A DNA stretch of 64,000 bases from Angiostrongylus vasorum (taxonomy: Eukaryota > Nematoda > Chromadorea > Rhabditida > Metastrongylidae). The stretch covers positions 78,661 through 142,660 of the forward strand of contig JADANN010000310.1 of the NCBI GenBank assembly GCA_018806985.1. The letters are read 5' to 3'. Shown in pieces: positions 41,801 to 53,239 of the stretch. Below the pieces are notes generated by a model. The model did no database searches and was not told the DNA's origin. It saw only the letters and a program-made list of their open reading frames with translations. The translations under genes were made by a program, and so were the position numbers. The stretch's first letter is position 1. Every line of letters starts with the position of its first letter.

Positions 41801-44800
41801 GCTACAATTTTCACGCCAGCGCATGATGTGAGATGCAACCACAATGATGCTGAGATATTAGCAGTGGCCTGTGGTCTTATTTTTGCGAATATCTTAGCAT
41901 CATTGTGGTGGTATCTCACATCATACCCTAGCGTGAAAATTTTAGTAAGCAGCAAAAAAGGTCAACATTAAAATTATATGATTTTTTTATTATTGTTATT
42001 TTTTAAAATATCAATAAAAAGGTCTAAATAAATTCTAAAACAGATATCGTCCTCGGTATGGTATGCTCGTTGCCGAGCCGATATTTAACAGAAGGCTTAA
42101 TAATGGGAACAAAAAGTAGCTTAATGAGTAGTGCAAAGAGGAATGAATTGCATCTTCTCCAACACGCTTGTGTGACAAGGCTATTGTAAAAAAGAATGTA
42201 AGGAGGAAATTCAATGCGTGATCATAAGAAATAACTACATTTGAATCTGGAGAAATCGAGAGGACAAATGCTAAGTATGTAAGGGACAAGTCAAGAGTTT
42301 TAAATAGTATACAGAACAATTTCTCACATGACTGAGCGAACAGAACGAGGTGTAAACTTTTATTCTGCAAAAAGTTTGGGGGGCTCCGTCTTTTTCAGAG
42401 CTGCTTTGATCCGAGTTGTTGGTCCACAGCTGGCAGTTATCCCGATGTGGATGTTCGTCGTCGCATATTCACAAATGATAAATTAATTAAGCAAAAAAAG
42501 AATGCGAAACTGCCCAATTGTACCAAAGTGTACAACATAGTATAATAAGATGTATTCACCTTTTTTTGTTCGCTTTTTTTTCTTCTTCTATATTTTCACC
42601 TTCTTTTGTCTTTTTTTCCTATCTTATCAGCAATAACAGGCGAATCCACGAGGATTGGCTCTCGACACGACAGTTGTCGTGATGTTCCATCCGGTCTTCA
42701 TGACTCATGTCGACAAGGCTTACCACCTGCAGTGTCATTACTTGGAGGCGAGTAGCAACGTGACAAGAGCACTTGAAGTGATGTGAGACTTTACATGCAT
42801 TTATACCGATTTACTTAGACGTTTCTTAGAAGCGAGTATTTGGTACGTTTAACATTTATTACTGTGGGGAAACTTATTAAATGAGCACTTACACACTTCG
42901 GAGCGACCGCTTTTTTTTCATTAATCGAGAGAAGGATATTGCTTTCCCAACACATTGAGTAAGCTCATGAACCATAGTTGAAATTCTCACCTTGATTTCT
43001 TCCAGCTTTGATGTCAGCCAGCATTCTGATTTGTAAAGTAATAAGAAGAACCAGTTCTAATGACTAAGATATGTAGTACGTCTCGTAATAAATCCCACGA
43101 CCGACTTTCTACCTCACTAGGCACGCATAGGACCCAGAGACATAACGGGAGGGCTTTGAAGTACGGGTCACGATCCTCGCACAGGAATCGAGAACACAAG
43201 CGCGCAAAACTCTCGAGACGTTCTGGATTAATTCCAGAATTCCCGAAAATGAACCGCAGGGAAGAATGCCTCATTATCACGCGTGATATTGGACAGTATC
43301 TAAGCCTGTTATTCTAATGGGAGGAGCACATTTCGCTTCCACGTGAGTTCTGTGCGGTTGGTCTCCACGCGATATACTCAGTAGAAGACTAAAGCGGTGA
43401 CTGTGCGAAGAAGCTATTCTGTGTTAAGATTGAAATCTTGGTTTAGCGTTTTCTCTGTTTGGCTATGGAGGTGTTTAGCCGAATAGATTGCTGTCAACTT
43501 GACCTTTCCATGCTCTGAGGAAGCCGACATCCGCCGAAACGTCAGCTTGTTCGTGAATAAAGAATAAAATAACACTTCGCGTTTCCTCAACAAGAATGCG
43601 AAGAGTAAGATGCTTATTCTCCATACCGAATGGCAATTATGCAAACATACTCGAGCCTATTGATGTTCACTTTTTTGGCCGATGGACATGTGGATTAACG
43701 TTAATGCCAGAAGTTGAACCATAGCTTCATCTTAGACATCGTTGCAGTTCTTCAAGTATTCAAAAACATCATTTCTTGTTTTATTAGACGTGTATTTAAA
43801 AGAAGTTTATTTCAAAGCTTAGTGGTTAATTTTGTTTTTTTAATTTTAATTTTTTTTGCTGATTTTGTAGCGCTATACACAGGACTTTTATAATCCTGCT
43901 GTTACAAAAAGATTCAAAGCTCTCGGTATTCAAAGCTTGAAAGATTTGCCCATCCGGGATGGATGGAAGGATTGGTGATTCTGGGGCACGGGATCGGTCC
44001 CGTGCGTATTGCAGGGGCGCCTCTAGTCAGTGCGCAACACGCACCACTCTTATTACCACTATATAACATTTGTTTTCATTGTTGGATAATGTAGCGATAC
44101 CGTAAGGACAGAGAAACACATCATAGGTGATGGGTAAGATTGCCATCTATCCAGGTCTCTTTGCAGCACGCCCTCAGCCACTGAATTACCGCTAAGCATC
44201 ACTGTCATGGATGAAAAGAAAACTCCCACATGTAAATATGAGGTAAGATATTATTCTTGCGATTTCTTCTCTTAAACCGTGCCTCAGAAAATCCGCTAAG
44301 ACGCATTCAAATCGAAAGTCGGCGGTTTCGATGTTGAGATTTCACAATGGAATAAATGTGACACTAGAGGTTCCATGAAGAACTGATTACAATTCGCGAC
44401 CAAATATTTTCGAAAGCATAATATTTTTTCTGTTTTTTTTCTCCTTTGGGTGCCTTTCAGTACTTCAACCAAATTCATTGGCTTTCAGGTTCTCAACAAA
44501 GATCGAAACGGCTCTCCAGTACAGTTTGCAAGCTTGGGTGCTACTGTTTACCACAAGTGTGTTGTGACGAATCCTCAGCAATCATGCACTGTCATTTGTT
44601 CCCAACTTCTCTTCTACAAGGAATTTTTTTGCTACCTCCTATTTCATGTTGGCGAGAACTCGCAAAAAATTAGCAGGAGCCTAGAATTTTGAAGAAGACT
44701 GGCTCTTTGCACCCATAGCAGACACATCCACGAGTTTTTTTTAAGATGGACATGCGAATCGGAAGACATTAAGCAATACTGCATGACCGTACACTCGTGC

Positions 44801-47669
44801 ACTGCCAATGACGGACATGGGATCGGGCAGCGACTAATCGATGAAAAAGGGTAGATCTTTGCGAATTTGTTTGATTTTAATCATTGCATTTGAAGAAATC
44901 AGTTGCATGCTACCTCAGCTGAAAAATGAAACGACAGGGTCGTTAAGAAAAGAAGAAAGAAATCGAAAGCCATGTGCTAGGATATATTGGTCAAAACTCG
45001 GAAGTAATCGTAGTTAAATCGGCCCTTGGTGGTTTACCGAGTTGTTCCTAACCTACAAAGTTTTCCAACTCTCTTTCTATTTGCTTTCCATACCTAAGCG
45101 AATTAGAGATTTCTGAAATTTGGAAGCTGTCTCACAACTTTTTTTCCTGTTTTTTTTTAAATTTGAAATTCTTCCTGAAAAATGTGGCATGTAGACTAAA
45201 CTTTTTTTCGTAAGGATTTGTTTGATTCGGACAACATCAATTGAAACCTTTAAAAAATCTTCCTATTTATTTAAAAGAAACTACACAAAAACTACACAGC
45301 ATTTTTCGAACCGATCGTAAACCTCGGTAATAAAATAATCGGTATGTGTTCATATTGTTGAGCTTACACAAGGTTGATAGAGATGTTTAATCGGCTAAGG
45401 TTTGAGTCTTCGTCTTCATCAGAGCCTACGATCCTTGTCGATCGTCCACAGTTGTTCCTCTTCTCGATGTGGTGTCTTCGCCTCGCATCAAACCGGATCT
45501 TCCTCAGTTGAGTCGAATGAGCCGACCACACCCGCGACGCTCTTTTATACAGGACGATTGTTGTTGATACGGTTATCAGTTGATGATAATTTGTTTTTCA
45601 ACTGATGATCCACCTTGCAGCAGTCGGTATTTTGTTAGCTAGCACATAGTGACTGCACAGCATGCCATTATACGGATTGTTTGGTCATGTTCGATTCTTG
45701 CCCACTTATAATAGCAAAAGCTGCTGTTTTGTATCTTCGAGAATAATCCTCGACGCAGTGCTCAATCCTCGTTCCAAACAACGAACACTAGTGACTTTGC
45801 AAGTGATGAGCTGAAAATCCTTGCGTGACTACTTAGGTGTTCTAGTGAAAGCCGTGACCGACCAACATTAAATATACCAAAACAGCAGTCAAAACAAAAG
45901 ATAACAAACCGCTAAGTGTACGCAAAGGAAAGGTTCCTAGAGAAGTGCAGTAACTCGTACGAAGCGTAGACGACCCATCTAAATCTCTATACATTCACAG
46001 TATCTATTAATTTAAAGTCTATACACAGTGTCCTACGAAAAAGTTGCTTTTATAAAAAGTAGATTTTTGTTATACTGGGATGAATGAGGCTTAAAATATA
46101 CCAAAACGAAACAATGTTAATGGAAAATGCATGTTCTTGGTCATATTTGAGAAAAACCAAGCGCACGTGTGTTTTTTATAATTCAAAATAAGTGATCCTT
46201 CTAAGGCATACTTAGTGGCACTTCATTTCATATATCCAATCGCACTATTTCCTTAATGTCACTGCAGGTGCTCCTTGGACCGATATCTTCTGGACAACCT
46301 TGAGTACAGTGCGGATCTCACGGCCGGACAGGAAGCGTCGGTGTTCAAGTTTGCAGACAAGCCAACAATGTTCTTCTCATGTGTCATTCGACTGGAACTC
46401 AAAGAAGATTCGAGTATCCAATGCAGGGTAGGTTTTCTTGTTGATTATTAGCGATTGTTTTTGTCCATTACCGAAACAGAATATTGTGAATATTCGGAAA
46501 AAAAATACCACTATAGTCGTAACATTGATCGGTTTTTGTTTTCTGGTGTGAGCAAAGACAATGGTAGTAATCATGGAAATACTGAGTCAAAGGATAAGAA
46601 GAGTTTTCTTCTGTTCTGGTTAGAAACAAGGTTCCTGAAGTAAAAGTACCTCGTTTAGCATCCTGTTGATTACTGTTCATCAGCAGCGTACACCTCGATA
46701 ACACGCCGGACGTCGGATCTCTTGAAGAAAATCTCGGACGACTTCCCAAAACCTCATGTCACAGATTTCAGCGAGAAGATATGTTATTGTATTATTGCTA
46801 TGATTTAATACTGTTGTTATTTCTCGTGTCCCTCATAGAAGGGATAAAATCATGAGCAATTATGCCATGCGGAATGAGTGTCAAGTTCAGATTTTCGTAA
46901 CTTACACTCTCTTCTATATGCTGGTTTCTAAAATATAAATACTTAATCCTACTAAGTGATGTGAATTAATGAAAACATTGCATGGAAAAAAACCACTGTG
47001 AGATATTTTTCAACTTTTAGAGCTACTATAAACTATTTTGCAATGACTCAAAAGACCGATTGTCCATAAACCCCGGCATAGATAGTTGATATATTTATTT
47101 ATATGATCTTATAAACTGATCTTCTTTAGCTGAGGCGGATACAAAATATATTTTACAATGTTTTCGTGAGCATAAAATATGTGAAACTCGTTGTGATCAA
47201 GAGTGTCACTTTTCAGATGAACGACTATGAGCAATACGACACAGTAGATGTCATCGTTGGAAAAGACGTCAAGGAAGAACATCTGTACGATTTTCGTAAA
47301 TCCTCTGCTTGAGATGACATTAGGAGGTTTCTCTGAAGAAAGAGCTCGTTGAAAACTTATCAGAATTCCTTGTAGTTAACCAGAATGGGTAGCAAAAAAA
47401 ACCGCTGAATGCTCAAGGAATTGTTCTCTTAACTAGGGCTACTGGGTTCGTTCTAATTTTTCCTAAGCCGCTGTGTAATTCTTATAAGATAATTTTTGCA
47501 CAATTTTAGATTTTTTTCTGATTTTCGCCGTTTTTCGTTTCTACAGAAATAGTTTGGGATGTTAAAAATTTCTTCAGAAACGTTCGAAATTCACGAGACG
47601 CAGTACGGCGCAGTCACGATGTCGATGTCTCGGCTTCCTCTATAGAAGTCCTTGAGCTTCCCGACATTG
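36771..47669 (+). CDS. cuticlin-like ZP-domain secreted or membrane protein, multi-exon, 3' end not resolved
   Basis: Cuticlins are extracellular ZP proteins that polymerise in the nematode cuticle. Exons: 36771-36852, 38872-38957, 40200-40304, 42640-42782, 44167-44242, 44489-44556, 44746-44850, 46268 to 46427 or 46431, a probable exon from 46684/46687 to about 46760, 47217-47295 and 47547-47669. All junctions through 46268 agree in phase. Exon 1 encodes a signal peptide ([19 protein letters not shown]). The ZP domain starts at about residue 30. Visible family marks are [29 protein letters not shown] then [35 protein letters not shown] with [31 protein letters not shown] and [18 protein letters not shown]. 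About twelve cysteines lie in spacing typical of the family. The last two exons ([30 protein letters not shown]) resemble cuticlin tails. The final exon and any transmembrane segment were not found. Two PLE terminal repeats, a PLE end, several SINEs and an AT microsatellite sit in the introns. Confidence 0.88.
36853..38712 (+). other. ZP gene intron 1 with one unexplained coding-like stretch
   Basis: At 37890-38010, after an acceptor-like TTGTGTCAG, the plus strand reads [20 protein letters not shown] and [13 protein letters not shown]. It is acidic and well composed but not part of the ZP protein as assembled. It may be an alternative exon or chance. Confidence 0.3.
38713..38817. repeat. TA dinucleotide microsatellite
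   Basis: About 100 bp of alternating TA with a TACATACATA interruption near 38752-38780. It lies in ZP gene intron 1, 55 bp before exon 38872. Confidence 0.97.
39050..39242 (-). repeat. family B SINE with internal deletion
   Basis: Minus strand head GCGTGTAGCGCAGTGGTCGG, B box GGGATTGATATC and core start, then a jump over about 80 bp to the 3' end. It lies in a ZP gene intron. Confidence 0.78.
39450..39838 (+). repeat. family C repeat
   Basis: CCCAACGGTTTACCACCTCA at the start, GCGATGTACAGCAGGGGG, GAAGGAGTCCAGTGTTTCCA, and AATTCAAGTATAAGGTATCA at the end. It lies in a ZP gene intron. Confidence 0.83.
40370..40470 (+). repeat. family D tail fragment
   Basis: GGAAGCCCTAGCTCGGTTAT, CGAATCCAGGACGAATCG and GAATTCGACAATTCTTATGC align with the family D tail. 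It continues an open stretch of 84 codons that I take to be accidental. Confidence 0.5.
41140..41530 (+). repeat. family C repeat
   Basis: ACGTTTACCACCTCATCGGT at the start, GTGTCCGGCGTTTCCACCAG in the middle, CGGGCCATATAAGTATCCAA at the end. A family A palindrome follows at 41560. Confidence 0.82.
41560..41970. repeat. family A SINE with palindromic tail
   Basis: 41560-41770 is a minus-strand family A copy. It is followed by its tail in minus orientation (41778-41863), a spacer of about 20 bp, and the same tail in plus orientation (41884-41970), giving inverted arms of about 85 bp. Confidence 0.75.
42270..42475 (-). mobile_element. solo Penelope-like terminal repeat, decayed
   Basis: It resembles the terminal-repeat copy at 49.2-49.56 kb: ACTGAGCGAACAGAACGAGG beside ACTGAACCAACACGAGAATG, then AAACTTTTATTC, a degraded hammerhead region and TTGATCCGAGT followed by TCCACAG. 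It lies in an intron of the ZP gene. Confidence 0.5.
43040..43600 (+). mobile_element. Penelope-like 3' end, divergent subfamily
   Basis: Broken frames give the GIY-YIG C-terminal region ([29 protein letters not shown]). The noncoding 3' part has a hammerhead-like core (43510-43550), and the end reads CTCAACAAGAATGCGAA. It lies in an intron of the ZP gene, sense orientation. Confidence 0.75.
43508..43548 (+). ncRNA. hammerhead-ribozyme-like core in the Penelope-like copy at 43 kb
   Basis: ATGCT, CTGAGGA (43515-43521), stem II AGCCGACATCCGCC with one damaged arm, GAAAC, GTC, AGCTTG. Stem I pairs AGC with GCT. Confidence 0.5.
43915..44047 (-). repeat. family B SINE, head and start of core
   Basis: Minus strand GCGTGTTGCGCACTGACTAG, B box GGGACCGATCCCG, CCTTCCATCCATCCCGGATG. 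A remnant of the 3' end (AAGCTCTCGGTATT) lies at its left edge. Confidence 0.7.
45340..45735 (-). mobile_element. solo Penelope-like terminal repeat
   Basis: Contains GTTGAGCTTACACAAGGTTG, a hammerhead-like core on the minus strand at 45428-45395 (CTGATGA intact, GAAAC mutated), and a run of CACAGTTGTTCCTC and CATCAAACCGGATC sequence also seen at 49.4 and 56.9 kb. It lies in the ZP gene intron before the 46268 exon. Confidence 0.55.
45393..45430 (-). ncRNA. decayed hammerhead-like core
   Basis: Minus strand: GGCT, CTGATGA (45422-45416), AGACGAAGACTC, then AAACCTT in place of GAAACGTT, AGCC. Stem I (GGCT/AGCC) is perfect, but the GAAA box is lost. The intact stem I supports the pairing proposed for the other copies. 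Confidence 0.45.
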
Positions 47670-48725
47670 GTAATGTCATTTCTATGATTCTAAACGCGCA
47701 TAGCAAAATAACTTAAGTTTCTAAAAAAGCAGAGTTCAGGTCTATTCATGGATTTAGAGGTTGTTCTGCTCTTTATAAGAATTTCAAAGTTTTTTTTCGA
47801 TAGTTGCTTGTCGAGAGATCGATGAAAACAAACACTATAGCTCTTCGGCTCCGATGAGCTTCCACTTTTTCCTTTTTTTAAATCGTCCTCAAGCCTATTT
47901 CTGTAGCAGAATGCTATTCTTTGCCTCCGTTGATCCAAAGCTGTCTCACTCACAAACTCGACTACAACAAAATTAGTCGGTGGATTTTGCATGGATCACT
48001 CTAGTGTTCTTTCTTTTTTTCGTATTTGAACAATTATAGATCTATTTAGCTAAAGAATTTGAAGTCATCAATCGAGATGAGATAAAGGTTTCTCATTCAG
48101 GAATGGAAAAAACGATTATGCCTGGAAGACACAAACTCTGCTAATAGTGACATACAGGTAGACAGATTTCTTGGATGTAGTTTTCATCACTACAAATCAC
48201 CACTTTATCTTAAGAGATGCGTTTGGAGGTTATCCTTGGCGCTATTGTTTTCTGCAATAACTTTCCTTTCTGGTGTGGGTATTTGTCTCTTTCTGACAAT
48301 CAACTCAAGGATACATCACGCCGGTCCACTTATCTATACAGCATAGTTTTCACTAGAAAGAAAACCGTTTTTTCTCCACCAAGTCAATTTTTTTGTGACA
48401 TTTCGATGATGACAACGTGTTCCTACTATAATTATCTGAATACTCACAACAAATGTATACACTTTTGTGATAAAGCTTTATTGTAGTGTTGCTCTTTATA
48501 GTGAAATAGCGTTGAAAAGTGCTAAAGATTTCGGCCAGGAAATCTCTACAAGAATTCTACGTCTTGTCCAGTTCTAGACAGAATCTCTCTCCAAGGAAGT
48601 CAACTACCATCTTCGTAGGAGATTCGATAGCATTTTTCAAGGTGCTATAATTTCATAGTTCTCCTGGTAGTAAAACCATCTTTTTTGACACTAACCAACA
48701 AAATTATTGCGCCTTAATGTTTGCT
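47670..48725. other. downstream of the last ZP exon found; remaining exons not located
   Basis: The donor at 47670 (GTAATG) implies at least one more exon. No acceptor with a convincing cuticlin tail or transmembrane segment was identified here. Confidence 0.4.
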
Positions 48726-48726
48726 T

Positions 48727-49000
48727 GGGGCGCGTGTGGCGCAATGGTCGGAGGCGCCCTGAAACACACACATGGAACCGATCCTCGCGCCCATGGCCCA
48801 CCAAGCCTTCTATCCCTCCGGGGTCGGCAAATTGTTACCAGACTTGCCCGGGAGGACAACAGCATTGGCTCGATAGATCCGGAGGCCACTGCAAGTCATT
48901 GTAGAGGTCAGATATGCATTCGATCACCTGTAAACGATGCTTAATGAAGACGAATGCATGGCGCATGCCTCAGGGGATTGATCGACGCCGAGAGCTTCGG
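48727..49000 (+). repeat. family B tRNA-like SINE, full length
   Basis: Head GCGTGTGGCGCAATGGTCGG, B box GGAACCGATCCTC, core GGGTCGGCAAATTGTTACCA, CATTGTAGAGGTCAGATATG and 3' end GATTGATCGACGCCGAGAGC. Confidence 0.83.
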
Positions 49001-49224
49001 CTTTGTTAATGTTCACTTGCGGTTTTTGAATTGGTCAATTCTTCATACGAGTATTTCGCTGATTTTTTAAGCCTTCATCCACTACTTTTTGTTTTTTTAC
49101 TACCTTATTAGATGTATAACAACAGTTTTAATGCATTTCACTTGCGAAAAATGTTTGTAACATCACCGTTGAATACTATACTAGAGAAACCACGTTTCAC
49201 CAATCTTTGTAAAGATTAATTCAG

Positions 49225-49570
49225 AGCCTTTCTTTTTTTTCTAGTGACAAGACTTTTTTGGATGAATAATTTTCTCAATGACTGAACCAACACGAGAATG
49301 ATATAAACTTTTATTCGACCAACATTTCGGCTGCTTCTCCTTCCTCAGAACCTCGTTGATCCGAGTCGATAATCCACAGTTGCTCGTTGTCGCATCGAGT
49401 CGAATCCACTGGACAGAGCATCGCTCAGTACAGGATACTTCATTCGTTGGGGTCCACTCTTATATAGGACGGATATTGGTAGATTCCCGTCATCCAACAT
49501 ACTTTGGCAGGTAGTGCGTCCTGTAGCAGGCGATGCATCATTTGTTGGCAGTATGTTAACATGTTAAAAA
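49225..49570 (-). mobile_element. solo Penelope-like terminal repeat
   Basis: Shares with the 45.4 kb copy the order hammerhead-like core, CCACAGTTGCTC, CGAGTCGAATC, TCTTATATAGGACG and GCAGG-rich end. CTGAGGA and GAAAT-GTT are intact on the minus strand. No coding part is attached. Confidence 0.6.
49315..49358 (-). ncRNA. hammerhead-ribozyme-like core in a solo terminal repeat
   Basis: Minus strand: GAGGTT, CTGAGGA (49348-49342), GGAGAAGCAGCC, GAAAT, GTT. Stem I would rely on G-U pairs and stem II is short, so activity is doubtful. Confidence 0.4.
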
Positions 49571-49774
49571 GCTTATAAAAACCTTTGTTAGCTGTTATAT
49601 AGAAAAGTATTGGCTACTGTTGCCGAGGCTTAGTGAAAGGCGGTTTCCAAAATATTTTTCGGGCAGCTTTTCTACAATTATCATAGAGTAACCCGAAGGA
49701 AAATGAACAGAAAACAACACTGTTTTAAACTCCAATTTTCTTTTAGCCTTCACTTGAACAACGTATGCTTTGTC

Positions 49775-50220
49775 AACTTTTATTTGCAGCCTACTACAAT
49801 TTTCATGGTAGAGTATTCTACGGAATACAACCACAGTGATTACGATGTATTTACAAAACTCCGGACCGCAGGAGACTGCAGTGGGAAACGAACGCGCTAT
49901 CACCCTTTCCGTGGGCAAACGCGGCCAACCCACCACCATGCCGGTCCTTCGGTACGCGTTAACACCCGGAAAATAGCTCGTTCGATCCTCACCGCAGATA
50001 CCTGCGATCCAGAGTTTTGCAAGTATCTCAGCATCATTATGGTTGTATTTAACATAATACCCTGCTGTGGAGAATTTCAGTAAGCAGGAAATAAAAGGTT
50101 AACATTGTGATTTTGACTACAACCTCAGCTTAACTGAGTGCAATGCCGATTTGTGCTCCCCAGATTAACCCCACTGAAGTGCGATTGCTGATAATACCAT
50201 GAGGGTGAAAAAAGTGGAAA
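49775..50220. repeat. palindromic family A SINE followed by a partial copy
   Basis: 49775-49960 holds tail and head in minus orientation. 49960-50105 holds head (GCTCGTTCGATCCTCACCGC) and tail in plus orientation. The 5' body of another unit follows (50110-50200, CCTCAGCTTAACTGAGTGCA). Confidence 0.75.
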
Positions 50221-50269
50221 AGACAAGGCAGGAGTGGTTTCGAGCTTGGCCTGCGGTCTGAGTTTTGCA

Positions 50270-50530
50270 ACTATTTCAGCTTAATTTTAACTTTTTCTTT
50301 ACTGCCCAATACTATTTTCCACGGGAGGGTATTATGGCACAACCACAATGATGCTGAGATATTTGCAAAAATCCGTACCGCAGGTGTATGCGGTGAGGAA
50401 CGAATGCGCTGTTACCCCTTCCGGGGGGCTAACGTGTCCACCACCACACCATGCAGGTCCTTCGTTTTGCCCGTCCTTCAGCTAGTTCTGTCGATTAGTG
50501 GTATCAGCAGTCACCCGTCAACGGGGTTTT
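50270..50530 (-). repeat. family A SINE
   Basis: Minus orientation with tail TTAACTTTTTCTTTACTGCC, GATGCTGAGATATTTGCAAA, head GTGTGGTGGTGGACACGTTA reversed, and the body start GTATCAGCAGTCACCCGTCA. Confidence 0.78.
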
Positions 50531-50559
50531 CCAAAGGGCTTAAAAGTTTTGTCGAACTC

Positions 50560-51160
50560 TCCTCAATCCCTCAAAGGAGAACCACAAATCGCCATCAAGA
50601 CGTTGCTCGAAAAAAAAACGAACACTGGGGTTTTTACAATGCACTAACACCGTTGGTAATAAATGTCAGCCGCAATGGATCTTTACATGACTTCTTATAT
50701 CGGTACAGGTGGGAAAAATCATTACAAGAAATTCGAGAAAGAATCAGCTCGATGATGTGCCGTCAGGCTCTTTGTCACCGTCATCCGATATGCATATTGA
50801 GTGTAGACTACAAGCTCTTCCGAAAATTGTCGTTTTACGAATATCAAGGACTTTGGAAGAGGTACAACCAGTTGAACACGCCGGAATTCGATAATAGTTC
50901 CGGAATAACATCTGCATCTTACGCTAGTTTCTGCTCACTATGCAAAAACGTTTGACAGCGTGAAAACGAGTGCAATCCATTGAAAGAGTTGGCTCATTCT
51001 ATATAAGAACTCTAGCAGACCTATCGTAGCTGCAGCGCAAAAACGAACTTTTTTCATCGACCCTTCACTAGTAGGAAAAGAGGTTCGACAAGGTGGCACC
51101 ATCTCGGAAAAGCTGTTTGCAGCCTCAATATAGAAACTATTGCCTGAATAGTTACTATTC
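50560..51160 (+). mobile_element. RTE-type LINE fragment
   Basis: The stretch repeats, in decayed form, the linker and reverse-transcriptase start of the copy at 31.9-33.8 kb. Examples are VINVSRNG for VINANCR, HRHPICILSVDYKLF for NYRPICLLSVLYKFF, TLEEVQPVEHAG and a late GGTISEKLF block. It is truncated at both ends and inactive. Confidence 0.75.
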
Positions 51161-51564
51161 TTTCATCTTATCGTAGGTTTCTGGTAACCACATTCGTGGT
51201 CGCAAATGTTCTAACTTCATTGTGAGAAACTTTATCTGTTGCAAACATCCTTTGTTATTCAAACTCATTTTATGCAATCAGAACCTTTTGTGTGTTGTTT
51301 CTGTTCCAAACCATCACTATTGCGACAACACAAAGGGCACTTTGGGAAATTGTCACCAGTCAACTGACCTGATCAAGAGGGAGCTGGATGCGAAAGTCGA
51401 CGAATGATTTCGGCAAACGTTCTAGACCTGCGCCAAAACTCCGACTCCACCAGAAGACATTTAAAGAGTCCCCGAGAGTCAGTATCGTATTCCCTTCCCC
51501 CCCATGTTCATCACGTTGATGCTCCATGTAGTTAATAGTTAATCCAAGGTGTTAGCTCTTACCC

Positions 51565-51935
51565 CCCCCAACAGTTTACCGCCTCATCGTGGCTGGGCGT
51601 TGTTCCTGGATGTCGGACTGCGATGTACAGCGGGGGGATTCGTCCTCTCGGCAGAGTCTCGCAAGCTGAGAAGGAGTCCGGCGTTTCCATCAGAAAGCCT
51701 AACTAAGAGTAAACCAATACCAGGATCCACCACCGTCTTGGTATGAAAATCGCATGGTGGTAAATCTCCCTCTGGTCCACAAGGGCTGCTACTGCGTGTC
51801 GTGGTGACGACCTGGGACAGACTTTGGCCAGGCTGTCCTCGGGATTCCAGGGAACCACAATGGCTTAACCAGGAAATCTCAGAAAAATGGTGATTATGCT
51901 GGGGTCCGCAAAACTAGTGAGGACGAGCAAGTGTC
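51565..51935 (+). repeat. family C repeat
   Basis: CCCCAACAGTTTACCGCCTC at the start, GTCCGGCGTTTCCATCAGAA, CAGGGAACCACAATGGCTTA, ending CAAGTGTCAAG. Confidence 0.83.
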
Positions 51936-51944
51936 AAGTAAGTT

Positions 51945-52265
51945 AGCTCTTAATATACGTGGTCACTGTTGTATATTAACCTTGCAATCATGTACCTCTA
52001 ACCACAGTAAATTGTGTGTTCACGTTTACCTCACCACAATGTACTCACAAGCATACATATATGTTAATACGTCAGCTCACCGCAATGTACTCATACGCTT
52101 ACATGCATTCTTTAAAACGTTAACCTCATTGTAATACACTTACAAGTTAACATGTAACCTCATTGCAATGTTATCACAAGCTTACATGTAGCCCTTAACG
52201 TGATAATCTCATCAGAACGACATCACAAGCCTACATATAGTGAGTAACCCCATAGTATTCTTGTT
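51945..52265. repeat. degenerate tandem repeat of about 50 bp
   Basis: Five or six imperfect units of the type CCTCACCACAATGTACTCAC, AAGC, TTACATGTA, CTTAA. No coding capacity. Confidence 0.75.
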
Positions 52266-52473
52266 TGTGAGTCAAGTATTACTGCCTCATATGAATCCCT
52301 TAATATGTCTCATCTTGGGACACTATTGATGCATTCTATATGCACAAAGTACTGTTTCACTAGCCTATGGCAAAGCTACTAACCAACCTTACCCTCACTA
52401 ATTTTGATCACGGTACCACATTGCAGCCTGTATTGTACTGATGATTACATTTCGTTATTCTTGGATTATCATT

Positions 52474-52854
52474 ATTATAAGCAGTTTAACTTTAATGATG
52501 CTGAGATATTGGCAAAACTCCGGACCGCAGGTGTCTGCGGTGGGGAACGAACGCGCTATTGTTCTTCCCGGGGAGTAGCGCGCTCACCACCACACCACGC
52601 GGGTCCTTCGTTTCGCCTGTCTCTCAGCTAGTTCTATTGATCTTTTGCCATCAGCAATCACCCGTCAGCGGGATTGATCTAGTGGGCCCAAATCGGCAAC
52701 GAACCCAGTTAAGCTGAGGCTGCAGTTATAATCACAATTTTGACTTTATTATTTACTGCCTACGCTTTAAAGTTATATTTCGCAACACATACCCTGCCGC
52801 TAAAAAGAATAGGCAGTAAATAATAAAGTCAAAATTGTGATTATAAGCAGTTTA
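52474..52854 (+). repeat. family A SINE insertion with 5' inversion and 15-bp target duplication
   Basis: ATTATAAGCAGTTTA occurs at 52474-52488 and 52840-52854. Between the copies, the 5' portion (tail copy, body, head) is inverted. The 3' portion from AAAGTTATATTTCG to the tail end is in forward orientation, with the two parts dividing exactly at AAAGT. This is the signature of twin-primed target-primed reverse transcription. Confidence 0.85.
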
Positions 52855-53239
52855 GTTGCCCAAGTTTGAGTTTTGAGATATTGCTCTGCGACAACTGCGA
52901 AAAAAGACCAGCTCAGCAACTTCTACGAAGTCGAGCATTCTACTCAAAGCTAGTGATCATAAGGTGCCGAGAAACGACTCGAAGACCTAAATTCCACTAG
53001 CAGCCACGACACTCACCATGGTTGTCGGTAACGAAGTTAGACAACTAGGAAAAAAATGGGACACGTATTGATGGCATTTTTCTTGTCAATTCTTCATTTC
53101 GATAACGACGTCTTCATTCTTCCGATCATTGTTTCAAGAAGCATAAGCCATTCAGAGATGAACCTCAATGCGTTCAACAAAATGCGAAAGTGGATTGTGT
53201 TGCATACAAGTGGTAAGAAATGTAGTTCACCAACTATCC

